Positions 1 through 13,265 of a stretch of 64,000 bases of DNA are shown here, piece by piece. Position numbers and translations under genes: made by a program. The notes beneath the pieces were generated by a model. The model searched no databases and was not told the DNA's origin. It saw only the letters and a list, made by a program, of their open reading frames with translations. The stretch covers positions 1 through 64,000 of the forward strand of contig OUQQ01000052.1 in assembly GCA_900404475.1 (NCBI GenBank). The letters run 5' to 3'. Source of the stretch: Spongospora subterranea (lineage: Eukaryota; Endomyxa; Phytomyxea; Plasmodiophorida; Plasmodiophoridae). The first letter of the stretch is position 1. Every line of letters starts with the position of its first letter.

Positions 1-1676
1 CGAGATGGGATTATGATTCTTGCATGGAATCGATCGACAGAGCAACTGAACAACACCAACAACTTGGTCGCGCTCGACATTACTGTGCCAATCCAGCATT
101 TTAGGGGGCAATAGCTGTATGTAATCATACTTCGATCAGCCAACTACCACAGCTGCCAGAAATCATTGCATCCTCCATTCCAATTCCAAGTACGCTGTCT
201 GCCGCGGTAAATGATTCCGAGTATGGCCAATATTGGCGAAATGCAGCCAACAAGGAGATGGAATCTATTCGCGCACGACATACATATTTTCTTATGAGTT
301 TGCCACACGGAAGAAAAATGATTGACAGCAAGTGGGTATATTCTGTTAAGGCGAATTCGTGTGGATATATCAATAAGTTTAAGGCTCGGTTAGTTGTTAT
401 TTGGTTTTCCCAACGACCGGGAATTGATTATGACGATACCTTCGCACCAGTTGCTCATAACGACACGCAAAGGATGATTATGGCATTAGCAGTGAAATAC
501 CGGTTGAAGTTGAGGCAAGCTGATGTTCTTAGTGCGTTTCTATGTGGTGACATTGATTTCGAAATTTACATGAAACAGCCCGAGTAACTATTCAACAAGA
601 AGCTCAATACCTATCTGGTTGATCATCTACATTTCACACGTGCCGACGTTGATCCTTGTCTATACTATCTTATCAATGACGAAAACATCATACTATTATC
701 TTTACATGTTGACGACATGCTTTTTGCTCATAATAATGATGAAAAGTTGACAGATATCATTGAAAAGCTGGACAACAGTTTTGGTGTGAAGGATCTAGGA
801 GCTCCTGTTCAGCTGTTGGGAATATGGGTCAACCAGGATGTGATAAATAACTCTGTGTGCCTGGATCAGGAGATTTACATCGACGAACTGCTGACTCGAT
901 TCAATTTGGTGCACTGTAAGGAAGTGACAACTCCTCATCAGCCTGGATTATATCTATGTGAAGATATGTGTCCCATCACTGATCGTGATAAGCAAGATAT
1001 GACAGGAGTTCCCTATGCAGAACTGGTGGGCGGTCTCAATTTTCTTTCGACAAGAACTCGTCCGGACATTACGTACATTGTGTCACAACTGTGTAGATTT
1101 ATGCATAATCCAGGTTTACAACATTGGAAAGCAGCCAAGCGGGTCTTACGCTATCTGAAGAGCACCAAGACGTGGGGCATCAAGTACAGTGGGGACCAAG
1201 ATATTGAAGGATCAACTGATTCAGATTGGGGAGGAGATCCAGATCAACGTCGCAGTACAAGCTGATATGTGTTTCGGATGTCAAATGGCCCGGTAGCATG
1301 GAAGAGTCAACGTCAACGTTCTACAGCACTATCCGCTTTGGAGGCGAAGTATATGGCGCAATGCGCTACAGCAAGAGAAGCAGCATGGCTACAGCAATAT
1401 CTTTCAGAAGTGATTGGCAGATTAGGTCCGATTACGATTCTGGGAGATAATCAAGGAAGCCAGGCGGTCGCTAGGAATAGACGATCAGACGCAAAGACCA
1501 AACATATCCAGGTCAGATATCACTTCACCAGGGACAAGATCGAGGACAAAACCATTCAACTACAATACTGTCGAACCGATCTGATGATTGCAGATTATTT
1601 GACGAAGCCTATTTGTGTCTGGAAGTTCAAATGGTGCAGGACTGCCATGGGCATGACAGACGTCCGGTTGAGGGGG
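1..1676 (+). pseudogene. Degenerate Ty1/copia retrotransposon pol (reverse transcriptase and RNase H)
   Basis: The conceptual translation carries the copia reverse transcriptase block (KWVYSVK, then FKARLV, GIDYDDTFAPV and LRQADVLSAFL at about 320-550). It then shows the catalytic LHVDDML box near 700-722 and the RNase H end (STDSDWGGD, LSALEAKY, DYLTKP, about 1210-1610). It is broken: a stop at 585-587 is followed by a frame change, and the usual LYGLKQAPRQW-type segment between the KQPE motif and the LVDHLHF region appears deleted. An in-frame TGA lies at 1263-1265, after which RNase H resumes in another frame. Gag, protease and most of integrase lie outside the window or are lost. I infer a dead copy; the copia identity is clear from motif order. 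Confidence 0.9.
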
Positions 1677-1690
1677 TGTGTTGGAGAGGA
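1671..1690 (+). repeat. Polypurine tract and start of probable 3' LTR
   Basis: Just after the pol frame a G-rich purine run (agggggg-like, 1671-1676) meets TGTGTTGGAGAGG. A polypurine tract followed by TGTTGGA is the usual copia 3' LTR boundary, with the LTR beginning at 1677 or 1679. The LTR would run toward the end of the neighbouring BRCT gene. I could not fix its right end because the matching 5' LTR is not in the window. Confidence 0.6.
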
Positions 1691-2037
1691 AGTCAACCCG
1701 ATGTCTACCGTCGTGCCAGCTCCAACTTAAGTCTCTGTTTGCCCGTTGAGTGACCAGAACAAAAGCAATTATTAGATCACGTATGTGTGAGTAGAAGTGA
1801 TAAGAGAAGCCAACGGATGGTTTGAGTTGAAATTTGACCGAAATCAAAGACAACGATGATCGATCGAGAAAATAGGAAGCGTTTGTTTCTGAACAACCTT
1901 GTAAAACAGCACATCAAAGAGCAAGAAAGGTTAGTGATAACTGTCAGCTAAAATTTCTCAGAACAACGTTTGCGAATGGTAAGTTTCGCATGTGCCTTTC
2001 CAATGACCGATGAGTTCAAAAACCAGCTGATAGATTA

Positions 2038-4519
2038 TCAATTCGGAGACAGTTTATCATCAAGGCGGAACTTGGAGCGAAGAAAAGGTACTGCGCGTTG
2101 TTCAAGTGCAACCTTCTTGAGCCATTGAAGATTAAGAACTGGAATGGAAGCCATCCTAGCCTGCGCGATACGGTTACGAAGCGCCGCCGACTGCGATGTA
2201 CAGTCGCCGAAAATTATCAGATCAGCCGACCCCTGATGTGCGAAATTAATGAAAATGCGAGGAATTAAGTGAATTGATGAAAGTGAACAAAACAATATCG
2301 ACGAAACGTAAAAAAACCGAGGCAATTTTTCTCAAGAAAGCACGATAGGGCAAAAACGTGTGAAAAAATTAAGCGTTTGCACCAACTTTCGGAAGATTAT
2401 GCGAATAGCAAGGAGGAAAACATTATAGCGGTGATACCTGTTGTCTTAACGAAACAGCTCCTGCTGCATGAATAACGCTCATAAAGTCTTTTTTATCGGT
2501 GCCGTAGTAGGCGATGCGGAACTGGGACAATGGGCGACCGGTACGATTGTGTGGGTAGTGCGTCTTGCTAAGGCCAGGAACGGCAGCAAACTGCCCCGCG
2601 TGAGGCAACAGCGATACCAAATGACCGTCGGCTTGACAAACATCTAACCAACTCGGTTGTACAGGTGGTACACCTGCCAGACAAACATGGTTAAACCGCC
2701 AGAAGCATGACGTTCAACTTCCACGTAAATTGGATCAAACTGCATATATCACATGCGAATAGCAAAATGAAAGAACCGGATACATTTGACAATCCGAGCT
2801 GCGAATATGATGAAGGATTCAACAGAAATAAGACGAGACGCGCAATGAACGATGGCTATGGTGAACGAACATCTAAACGCATCAAGGATCACCTCGCAGA
2901 AGAGTGTAGAAAATCTTGGTGGACCAGTTGCGCCGAGAACCGTTCATGATCACTATTCGTGGGAGACTATCGAGTGGATCACTTAAACTGACACAATCGT
3001 CAACCGTATCGGTGCGGCCAACGCGGCCACCTAATGACTCAATAAAGTCAATCAAACGGGTGCGCTCCTCGGTATGGGCGGAACCGGAGAACCCAGTCAG
3101 CAGAAAGGTTATCGACGAAAACAGATTCTTGGAAGCCCTAAGCTCTAATGTCCGAAGCCTCTTTGATACGGGAGTAATGTTTTGGCTGGGCTTTTGTTCT
3201 CGTTTCCTTGGACGACGTTTAGCTGGTTTCGGCGATATCAACTCTGACTTCACGGTAGCAGAAATGGTTTGCGAGCGCGATACTTCAGCTGATAATGATG
3301 ATCGCGTCGTGCGACGTACTGCAGAATCGAGAACGCTATGAGCTTGAGCCTGCTCAAGAGCGGCATTTTGTGTCTCGGCAATACAAACCTCTTCAATTAC
3401 TAACCTTGGCTCATCTGATGCATGAGTCGCCAGTTCACAGATGTATTCAGATGCCAACCGATCAGTATCCTCAGCCTCTTTATGGTGTGGCTGAAGATGA
3501 GGGATAATTCGTCCCTTTGTGATTAAAGATGTTTGAGGGCCATGAGAGGAGGGAGTAAGCAAAGCCCTGTTGAGGTTTGGAGAGTTGGGGACAGAAATTT
3601 CTGGTTCATCATGAGAGCAGGACGATGAGAATGACAATGGCTGCGATAGTTCCAGATCCAAAGATGTCATTGATTGATCGCTATCATGCAGTATCTGAGT
3701 TTGACTAGGGATCTGTGGCCCATCCGCCATTACAGATAGCAGTTGCGTATCAAATTGATCAATATGATTAGAAAGACGGTTCGGAGAATGTCCCAAGATC
3801 GGTGATGATGGCTCAAGACTGGTAGCATAGCTATTGTTGTCACCTTCCTGACGTGTTGCTGCCCTCTCTAAAGATGAGCCATTATCCAGTGAATTGTGTG
3901 TCCCAGACTTAATATCGTTGCCACCATCGCCACATGCCCTTGTTGTAGTCACCCTTGAGAATAACCCCTTATCGAGTATGTTGGGTGATAGTGATTCAAT
4001 TACATCGTTATCTTTGTCACATTGTAGGGGCGGTTTGGCTGGAAATAAACCACTTCCCAGGAGGTGTTGTGACTCAGGCTCAACGGTGATCTTATTGTCA
4101 TCGCGCGACCGGACGTTTGCTGTATTTCGACTGCTGCTAGTTCTCCTCGTTGCGCGATCCTCCGTCCGCTTGGGCAATACAGCGTTTCCTGTCCGTGTAG
4201 ACGCGATGCCATGCAAATGTGGACTATGGCTCAACGATGAACTCGAAACGCGTTGGCTCCCTGTGGAATGATTTGATCGAAAAAATGCCGCTTCATGATG
4301 GATGTCCAGTTGAGTTCCGGACCCTTTGAAAGGAATGCGACTTTTTAGTTGATCGGAGACTAGTAAGGGGCTAGCTGCCACTACCTCGTCACCGAGACTA
4401 TCGGAAGAGAGGCTGGTGAGCGCTGGACTACACGGTGTCGCATCCATAGTGGTGATCATCGGCGGGCTCTGACGATGCTGCAGCCAACAGCCACTGTCGG
4501 TAACGCGCGATGACGCCAT
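2038..4519 (-). CDS. Tandem BRCT checkpoint-mediator-like protein (Crb2/Rad9/53BP1 type)
   Basis: Three exons join in phase: 4519-2893, 2673-2438 and 2232-2038, with GT-AG introns of 219 and 205 nt. This gives about 685 residues. The first ~460 residues are low-complexity and Ser/Thr rich, with several SQ/TQ sites such as SQTQ that could be ATM/ATR targets. A BRCT pair follows. BRCT1 (about 468-575) has FLLTGFSGS, ESLGGRV and the W motif PSWLDVC. BRCT2 (about 590-680) has FRIAYYGTD, ADLIIFGD and NLQWLKK. A long disordered N terminus with a C-terminal BRCT pair is the architecture of Crb2/Rad9/53BP1 mediators, which bind phosphorylated H2A and relay checkpoint kinase signals. I do not see a clear Tudor domain before the BRCTs, so MDC1-like or PTIP-like alternatives remain. 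The stop lies next to the probable copia LTR. Confidence 0.72.
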
Positions 4520-4744
4520 CAGTCAACCATACACCAATCTGATCCTCGGCGCACTTCTATAGCACGCTTCAACCAACATCTGAGTTAATCGATTGCGGTG
4601 TGTAGCTTGTTGCACTCTTGTTGCTTAGCGTGGAATATCGCTCTCATAAATATAATAACGTGTATTTATATAAGTGACATCAATCAATTATTTGATAATG
4701 CCATTGGATATGTCTTATTCAGGAAGGTATTTTGGTTGTTGCAT

Positions 4745-7700
4745 CTATCGGCTAACGGCTGTTAAAATGATCTGTATAGTTAGGGTTAGCGGCAACGGTC
4801 TACTCAAGCATATGTTTGCAATTACCCTCCTGGCTACACAGGCTATCAGTAGTAGGCAGGCGATTGTGCCGAATACAAGGATAGCCAGCGCATGGTCGTA
4901 AATGAACCCGAACGGTTTCGTAGACACACTTTCGCTGGGAGACCCCAGATCCTCGTGGATCATATGTGGAACATCTTCCAACTCATTTTCCTCAGTAAAT
5001 TCGAACCCCTCGGTGTGTGAGGTCTCACAAGACTCATCCATGTCGACTTGTACGATTGGGCCTGTACAACAAGCACGCCCTTCAATTAGAATAAGTTTCG
5101 TAACATATGCCATAACCGATTAACGTTTTGATCTTGACGGTATCATTAACATTGATTCTTCCAGGGAAGTAACAGTTACTGCAAAGAAATGACACTTGCC
5201 TGTAACAACAAGGGCGTATGGCTGTGGCGACATAACAATGTTATGCCCAAACACTCTCACAATCACAACATCACCGGTGATGGCGTGGGGAATTTCGACT
5301 CGCTCGATGGTATTGACATGATCTTCTTCGAGCAACGCATTCGCTAAACTGGGCGTCAGCGACGTCAACAACACGGGCCGAAATCAGCCACCTACGGTAT
5401 ATACGTGGGGACAATTTTGTCACATTTGAAGTAGAGTCCTTGTATAAAGTGTTTACTATCAAGTCTGATGATCCACAGTCAAATTAAAACGAAGAAAACC
5501 ATCTACGCAACAATTATACCCAAATCGTTTACTAGCGCCACTGACGCCAGTGAGGTTCCTGGATAGTCAACCCATACGAGAGTGACACGCGGACGATGCT
5601 AGATGGAAAAAATACATCAGTAAAAACCCTTTCATGAATCAAAACTGTCCAGATCAATGGTTGGGAGTACTCGTGTGCGTCTGGTTCTCAAATTGCAAAT
5701 TGCTGGGCGTTCATCGTGTTTCAAAAATCATGTTCTAAGCATGTAGAAAAATGAACATGAAACTCGCTTACCCTACTGCGGTTGGCCAAGACGCAAAATT
5801 TGTATTGATGGTAATCGCGAGTTGCGACCAATTCTGGATCAAGGAAAAGACCGTCAGATCTGGGAATGACCAGATTGAACGACGTCGATTCGTTGAACTT
5901 CAGCACTTTCGATAATTGAAGTTGACCAAATCCCTTTAAAAAGTGATTTTTAGCAAAGAAAATGTTGAAGTTATGATGACGATGACTGCAGCGGAGATGT
6001 AGGTGAATCAAGTCTCCATCAATTGACAAAACAAAAAAATGGGAACTTAGGATTTACAGTAAAACCCAGAGACTTCAGGCAAGAACGTACTTGGACTGAA
6101 TTGGGAGCCGGCGCCGCTCTCCTATAGTCACTCGTAATTGGGATTGGACCCCCGTAATCCCTGAATCCAGTTATCGAAATCGCTCCGGCGACTACACCGT
6201 TCACAGCTCAACAAATAAATGAAACGCAGAGGAGCAGATAACGTGTACTGGCAATCGCTTTGAGTAATGCCCCAGATGGTGTGAACGCATTCTGATCAGT
6301 TGGCAGGCCAGTTGGATAATAACCCTCTTGGAAATACTGCCTAACCAAACCTATCGCTATATCAGCAATGCCAAACCATAAAACTATCAAAACACGCCAC
6401 TCAACCAAACGAACAAGCGATGAGAATTGAAAGAGTGTTAAATTCAGATACCTAGAGCGCCGGCAATCACTGGAGCCGACATGGATGTGCCAACATCAAC
6501 CGCTAACAGCTTCGATATTGGCAGATCGCAACTTGTCCCCGTAAACGGGGAGCTCTTGGCCGAGTAGACGTAGTACCCAGGTGCTACGACGTCAGGCTTA
6601 ATTCTGCCATCCGACGTTGGTCCCATTGAAGAAAAATAGGCCTAAATAATGGCTGAGACCCTTGATGCAGAATAAATAATATGCTGGTATATCACTGTTT
6701 GACTTGCCAATAAATAAATAATGATCGTGACATAACGGTTGCAAAACAACATGGGAGCAAAACGCAAAGTTACATTGAAAAAACAATACCAGGTCGTCTT
6801 GAGTGAGATGATGAGAGGCAGATCGAGCACTTTCACAGATGAGACAGTTGGGGATGGGCCCTTTTTCACAAAACAAATCTGTAAATTGTGCATTAGCGTT
6901 GACAGAAGACCCCACGCTGAGGACATTCTAAAACAAGGCGAGTTAGTATTGAGTGAGCTCAATTGAATTAATTAGCAACGAAGAACCAGAAGCGCCTTAA
7001 ACTGAAACAAAAGACTGCCAACACCTTTGCAGTACTTGGGGTCGTGACTGTCCCTGATCCCAGCGACCCTTTGTTGCCCGCCGAAAATATTCCCAGAAAA
7101 TCTTTCGGGAAAAAATATAAACCCAGAAGCCGATCAAGGTTCGAATATATATGACTCGGTACCTTTATGTAGCCATGAGTATAAATCAACGCTCACTGTC
7201 GCAAGAACAAAACATTGAGTTTGACATAAATGATGCGACTGACTAGGACAGCTGACCTGCGTCGGCGTCGTAGCCCTGAGCTATACTGCCCCACGAATTG
7301 CTATGGATGCTGGCTCCAGCGCGACGCCTAGAGCACACATTGAGAACCAGTGAGATTTCGGTGTTAAAAAGCTTACGCCCAGCCAAAAAATGAGTCGTCG
7401 AGTGTTTTTGGGATATTTAGTCCTCTAGTGAAACCGGAAGTCGAAATCTGATCCGCTTAGGTTCGCATTTCATTAACTCAAGTTAACCGAAACCTACATC
7501 GAAGAATGCGATTTTGGCGTCCATTGCAGCACCTGACAATTATCAACCATAATGCCGATTAGGGGAAGCTCGCTGCAGATTCATTGAGTAAACAACTGAA
7601 AATAATGAATACGTTGGATGTCAAACGATTCCGGGACGAAATAGTCATTTATCAAAAAAATGATCCTTGAGGGCAATATTTAATATACGACGGAACATGA

Positions 7701-9532
7701 TGTTCACACATTTCAAAGATAAATTGGAAAAACATTTGAGCAATTACCGGAGAAACGATCAATGTCGCGAATTCGGTCAGGATCATAATCCCAAGGCTTG
7801 CCAACCAGGGTGCCGGCGACATGGGTCCCGTGGTGATCGCTGAAAGAGGATCGTGTTATAACTTGAACCCCATTGTGAATCAACAAGAAATGTACCCTTG
7901 AGAAAGAGGAACCGATGACACATATTGAACAACTTTCCTGTGTGAAACGTCGAACGAATCTGCAGGGATTTCTTTTGCGGAATACAAATGGAAAGGAATG
8001 GACGTGTTTGGATCGTGCTGATACCAGAATTATTCGAACGATGCATATGAAAAAGCGGATCCTTACGAAAAAACAATGATCAGGATCTATCCCGGTATCA
8101 CCGATACCGATTATCTGACAAATTGAACAACCTTAGCAACACGGAATAGCAAAATCAGACTTTTTGATCAGATTGCGTCGACGGCATGAAAACGAGGTGT
8201 ATGTGTTGAAAACCCACAAATACAATACATGAAAGGGGAATATTGAAAAGGTCTCATGGGGAGAATGTTCCAGGATTTTGATACAGCAACATGAATATCA
8301 CAAATGATGATTGATATCGCAAATAAACTTTCTAAATAAATTCATGCAACAGAGCCAATAATCCACAGCTGGCGTCAATTTTCACAGGTACAGACCAAAT
8401 TACCTGTCCGGCACCAGTTAATCGCGACAATTGCCTTGATAAGGCAGAGGATGGCTGAGTTATACCAGCTGTCTGGGCAATCAATCACAATTTGAGAGAT
8501 TCAAAAGGCGACGAACGTCTCACCTGAGTGATGATTTTCGAGTACATATTGGTAGATTCTCTTATAGGTTGGGTGTATAAAGAAATAGTTCTGAACTGTT
8601 CTGATACCCATTCGACCATCCGGTGAAATGACGAATTCGTCAACTCAAAGCAGATTTCGATGCGATCGGAAGAGATTTGTTGGACAGCCGTGACATCCAA
8701 CAACATCCGTTTCCATTCCTGTTCCAAATCTGGACAGCCTTCGCAGTGATGGACTTCAGCGACAATACAGGTTCTGTTGGGATGGACAACATCAATCTGC
8801 CAAAAATGTCATTCGTCGCGCAAGTTTTCGTTGAACAATTGTCGTTTACCGTGACAGGAGCCAGGTTCGGGCTGTATTTATCGGTTGGTTTTAATGGACC
8901 AACCCAGAAGACGTTCAAAAGACGTCTCAACTGAGAAACAGCTGAGGGTTTTGCATAAACAACGTAGCAATTATCAGGAATATAGTGTAAAATCTGCACG
9001 TCGATATCTGTTTTCAACGATTCTTTTGACGACGTCTGGAGCGATTCGTTAAACTGAATCAGAAACAGTCTTTTTTGATCATAAAAATTGTCCTAAATAA
9101 ACAAAATCGGTTGTTAGGCGTTTTCACCGTTGCTATCACATCAATTATAATTTAACAAGTTCCTGAGCACGAAGTCAATTGATGAACATTTTCGTGGTTA
9201 AAAAAGTTCCTGGTCGGTAGAACTAAATCCGGGGCCAACTCAATCAAACGAATCTCAAACTTCTGCTAATAAAACAGGTGGAAGGTGACCCAAGTCATCA
9301 ATCAACAGCAATAACAGATTCCTACGGCTTCAAGAGCAATGAATAACTTCTCCGTTTTAGTATTGATGGAACGCGAAGCCAAATGGACCGTTTTGGAGGT
9401 CGTTTGTCGCTGAAGTGACAGGTCATGTTCGAGCAAAACGGCAAGTGCATCCTGTTCACTTTCGGCGACAATCAATAGGCCGTGGATGAACAGGATCACC
9501 ATCATCATCGTCATCATCATCAAATTGGTCAT
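4745..9532 (-). CDS. Secreted subtilisin-family (S8) protease with C-terminal membrane segment
   Basis: At least a dozen short exons with ~50-nt introns encode this gene. The start at 9532 opens a Met-rich signal peptide (ILFIHGLLIVAES). The prodomain region carries VFWVGPLKPTDKYSPNLAP (about 8900). All three catalytic blocks are visible: Asp in IGIGDTGIDPDH (about 8075), His in DHHGTHVAGTL (about 7815) and Ser in VDVGTSMSAPV (about 6480). Supporting blocks are GASIHSNSWGS, FSAGNKGSLGSG and SDGRIKPDVVAPG. After the peptidase domain come a beta-sandwich region (VTLVWVDYPGTSLASV, then NTIERVEIP and PQPYALVV), an acidic stretch, and a hydrophobic segment (ALAILVFGTIACLLLIACV, about 4830-4890) followed by basic residues. 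It is therefore probably a type I membrane or secretory-pathway protease. Two joins (near 8740 and near 5480) could not be resolved cleanly, so the exon chain is approximate although the protease call is firm. Confidence 0.85.
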
Positions 9533-9993
9533 CGTATTCGAGTGAATGACATGTGGGAGGCCGTTGACGATAAAGATATTTGGAGAAATATCCGTTGATG
9601 TGACGAGCAGAGCCAGAGAACATAATTAGGACATCAACTGATTCACATTACTTCATGTCCATTGTACTGAAGATTACAGAGATATCATCCATATCAAATG
9701 ATGAACAACCGTTCTGATGTCAGATCTATGTGTCAACGAACACGACAAGGGCGTCGTCGTCTCAATTGGTCAGCGACGATGATGATAGAAATCTCTCCAC
9801 ATCCAAGTTGAGCCGTTTGAGATACCCCCTCGTACATGATTCCCTGGGAGTTGATACAGGAATACATTAACAACCTAACCCTGAAAGGCCTCAAACCTGT
9901 GAATTGACGAAAAAGAAAGATTGGGAAACATGGCGTCATATATATTTGTAATAAATCCAATAGGCGATATTTACACAATATTCTCAAGGACAT
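9533..9993. other. Intergenic stretch between RAD54B-like gene and subtilase
   Basis: The interval downstream of the RAD54B-like stop and upstream of the subtilase start shows no convincing coding exon on either strand. It probably holds the 3' end of one gene and the promoter of the next. Confidence 0.5.
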
Positions 9994-12900
9994 CTAAGAC
10001 TCGAAAGAAGTTGTTTTGCTCATGGCGAAGGAGATTGTCCCAGGTGGTAATAATTCCATCGTGCCAGTAAACACTGGATCGTCTAATGTAGATAAATCGC
10101 GGTGGAAGTTCCAAGTGCTTCCTATGGCTTCCACGTCCAAAAACATACTCAGCGTTTGGCAATACTCCTCATTGCAAGAAAGCATGAATAGCTTTTTGAG
10201 CTCATCTCTGGCCATTACTGGCACGCTACGGTCTTTGCCTTCGATAACCCTAAAAAACGGCTTGAAATTTAGCAGCGCTTTTTGAAAACTTTTCAACAGG
10301 TAAAGCTAAATGATGATACGTTAAAGTTGAAGGTCAACAATAATGTATGGAAACACAGGGAAAATATCAAACCAGATACATTGCAAGTTCTTGTTTCGTC
10401 AACTGCCTTTGAAATATTTTTTCATCAATGCCTCCAGTTGTTAGCAGGCGATAGATTACGCATGGATAAAGTTGCCCGTCACGCCAAATTCTCGCCATGG
10501 CCTGTGGCAAAATTTTCAAATGGAGTCTACGAACGTTGTAACACGCGACACTAAACCTGTTCGTCGGTTGCAGGATTCCAGTCAGGATCGAAGAGAACAA
10601 GCCTAGAAGCGCCAATCAAATTTAAGCCACATCCCCCCGCCTAAAAGACGATATCATGAAAAATTAAAATTGGGAAACAGATAACGACTTGAAACCTAAC
10701 TTTGGCAGATAATAAGAAAACAGTTTCCGGAGAATGTGAGTCATTGAAGCGGTTAACAATGCCTTGTCGCGCTTGCGATGGAGTTTGTCCATCCAGTCGT
10801 AGTATCGAGATGGATTTCGATTGGCACAATTTCTCAATGCACTGTAGCGTTTTTGTGAAATTGCTGACGATAACTGCAAAGGTGTCACGAACTATAAAAC
10901 AGAAGAAGCATGCATACCAAGTTTGCCAGGAGGATCCTCTGTGTTCATCCTGGTCAACAGTGAATCGAGAAAATTCATTTTCGTAGAATTGGCGGGGTCG
11001 GAAACGAGACAGTCGTAATTATCAGGAAGATGAGCAGCATCGTACAAATCCGAAACCAAAGATGGATCATTGACGAGTTTTCGCAAAGCAGTAATGTGTT
11101 TTAGGACCGCGGCGGTATCTACAACATTGATGGAGGTCTTGACGGCTTGCGATTCGACGTACGTCTAAAGAACGTACAATAAGCAATTGAACATTCGACA
11201 CAGCAAAATGCTAGGACTCGACTTGATACAACTTGATCTGAAGGGCACTCAGTCGGCAAAAGACAACACATTGCGTTTTTGAAGGCAAATATTTTGATAA
11301 CACGTCTGACGTTCGGCGAAGAATAAAAGAAGATGTAAGACTCTAATTAACTTAATCAGAAACCAGCCGCGAAATGAGCAAGAATTGGACGTTACTTTAA
11401 GAGTGTCAGCGCGTTTCTGACCCAGTGTGGCATCATCTGCGCTGCAAGCCGTGCCCGAATCTCGCCAAGCAGAGATCGGTTTGATGAAATTATTCCTAAA
11501 TGAGTCCAGTGTCGAAAGTTGACCGGGGTTGACAAACGAGCACATAGCGTAGAGTTCATCCAGTTGGTTTTGTATTGGCGTACCCTGAAGAACAGTAATG
11601 AAAGATCGTAGAGCCGAGATTCACTTCAAGAAACCGTTATGATGAGCCGCCGCTGTGCGCCAATTAGCTCCAGTGCTGCAATTGTCTGGTTGCCTTGTGA
11701 ATTTTTCAATCGATGTCCTTCGTCACAGATCAACAGAACTCCTCTCTAAAAAAGCAGGTAAACCATGCCAACTACAGCTCGAATGTGGTTACCTTGATAG
11801 CAGACATTCGGCTCAAAGTATTGGAGAATTTTCGACACATCTCTGGACTATGGTCAGAGTAATGTTGTGAGTGATCATTCGAACAACCATAGCTTATTAT
11901 CAAAACAGCCCATCTGGTTCCATTGATGAAGTCCTCAAGCATCTCTTTCTGTTGCTTAGCACTTAGTGAAGATTGCATTGCCAGCACCTCCAAACGGTGG
12001 TTGCCCAGCCATTTTTTAAATTCGTTAACCCAATTGTCGATCAGTGAAGATGGGACGACAACAAGAGCACGAGAAACAACTGGGCCACATGGACCATCTT
12101 TGAGCAAAGTCCAGATAATAGAAATACACTGGTCAAAGAGGGAATAAGTAATTCCTAGGGAAATTTGCAGCAACGCAACTGAAATCACCTGAAGTGTCTT
12201 TCCAAGACCCATCTCGTCAGCCAAAATTGCTCCGAAGTAGTTTGGGTTGCGCTTACCAATAAGACAGTCGTAGAGAAAGGACACCCCATCCCGCTGGTGT
12301 GGGCGAAGGCAATTTGAGATGAATGGACTGAAGAGTGGAATTATGATCGGGTTCGCAAAATAATTGACAAGATATGCACACATACCATAATGTCACATAT
12401 CTGGAGTTTGGAGCAGACGGATCAATGGGTTTATACAGGACTAGAGCATTTAACGCGAATGGATTATTTCTCGAATTTGTCACAGCCTAACAAGAAGCGA
12501 AGAGTTAACATGGACTGTATGAAATAAGGGTATTGTACCGTTTTTGGTGATCTCCCTTCCACCCGGATGGAGGGTTTGCAGGCGGCAGCTGACTACACAA
12601 ATACAATGGATTCGAAAAATACAAGAAATGCATTTTATCCGGGATACCTTGAACTTTGATTCATGGTTCTTCGTTGACCGAACAACGGGTTCTTTTGTTG
12701 AATATGGTTCCACAGAGATGAAAACAAGGCCCGATTCATAATCGGCAATATCCACCTGTTGATCAACTTGGACTTCGTAGGTGCCACATTCAAGCTGTAG
12801 CCCCAAAGGAATAAATATATGACCTAGGTAATGGTCAAGTTGCTTATACCTCAGACCCAGTCCCGAGTGCGGCAATTGCAGACAAAGACCTTGAAGTAAT

Positions 12901-13265
12901 TTGTTTTCCTGAGTCGTTAAAAATAACGAAATTGTTTCCCTTTCGCAAAAGAACTCCATCGGAGTATTTCTTATGTTTTTTATTCGATTTTACCGAATAG
13001 AATCTGAAAATTTTTAAACAAGATGAAGAAGACAAAACAAACAATGAACAAACATTTTGTACGCTAGAGATGGCCCTAAAGATTCTTTTTGCGTTGATAC
13101 AGCTGCGTCTCGCTGTAGGGAACTGCTTCCATGCAGTCTAGGAGGCCGAAATATCTTCTTTATTGGGCGTTCACTGCCAGCAACCAGGGTGTCAGGATAT
13201 GCTGCAGTCTCGTTCGACGAAGCGGGTCTACGTGACGCAATAATGGCGCTCTTTCGCATTCTCAA
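9994..13265 (-). CDS. RAD54B: RAD54B/Rdh54-type SNF2 DNA translocase
   Basis: This multi-exon SNF2 helicase probably acts in homologous recombination by remodelling Rad51-DNA and opening duplex DNA. The N terminus ([21 protein letters not shown]) matches the short basic leader of RAD54B/Rdh54. It is followed by the family's [13 protein letters not shown] domain (about 12990-12850) and [19 protein letters not shown]. Helicase lobe 1 has [15 protein letters not shown], Walker [14 protein letters not shown] (about 12200), [13 protein letters not shown], the DEGH box in [11 protein letters not shown] (about 11720) and [13 protein letters not shown]. Lobe 2 has [11 protein letters not shown], then [11 protein letters not shown] and [11 protein letters not shown] (about 10490-10400). 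The C terminus keeps [14 protein letters not shown] and SFAMSKT features. The N-terminal domain favours RAD54B over RAD54. Individual exon joins are not all proven. Confidence 0.88.
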
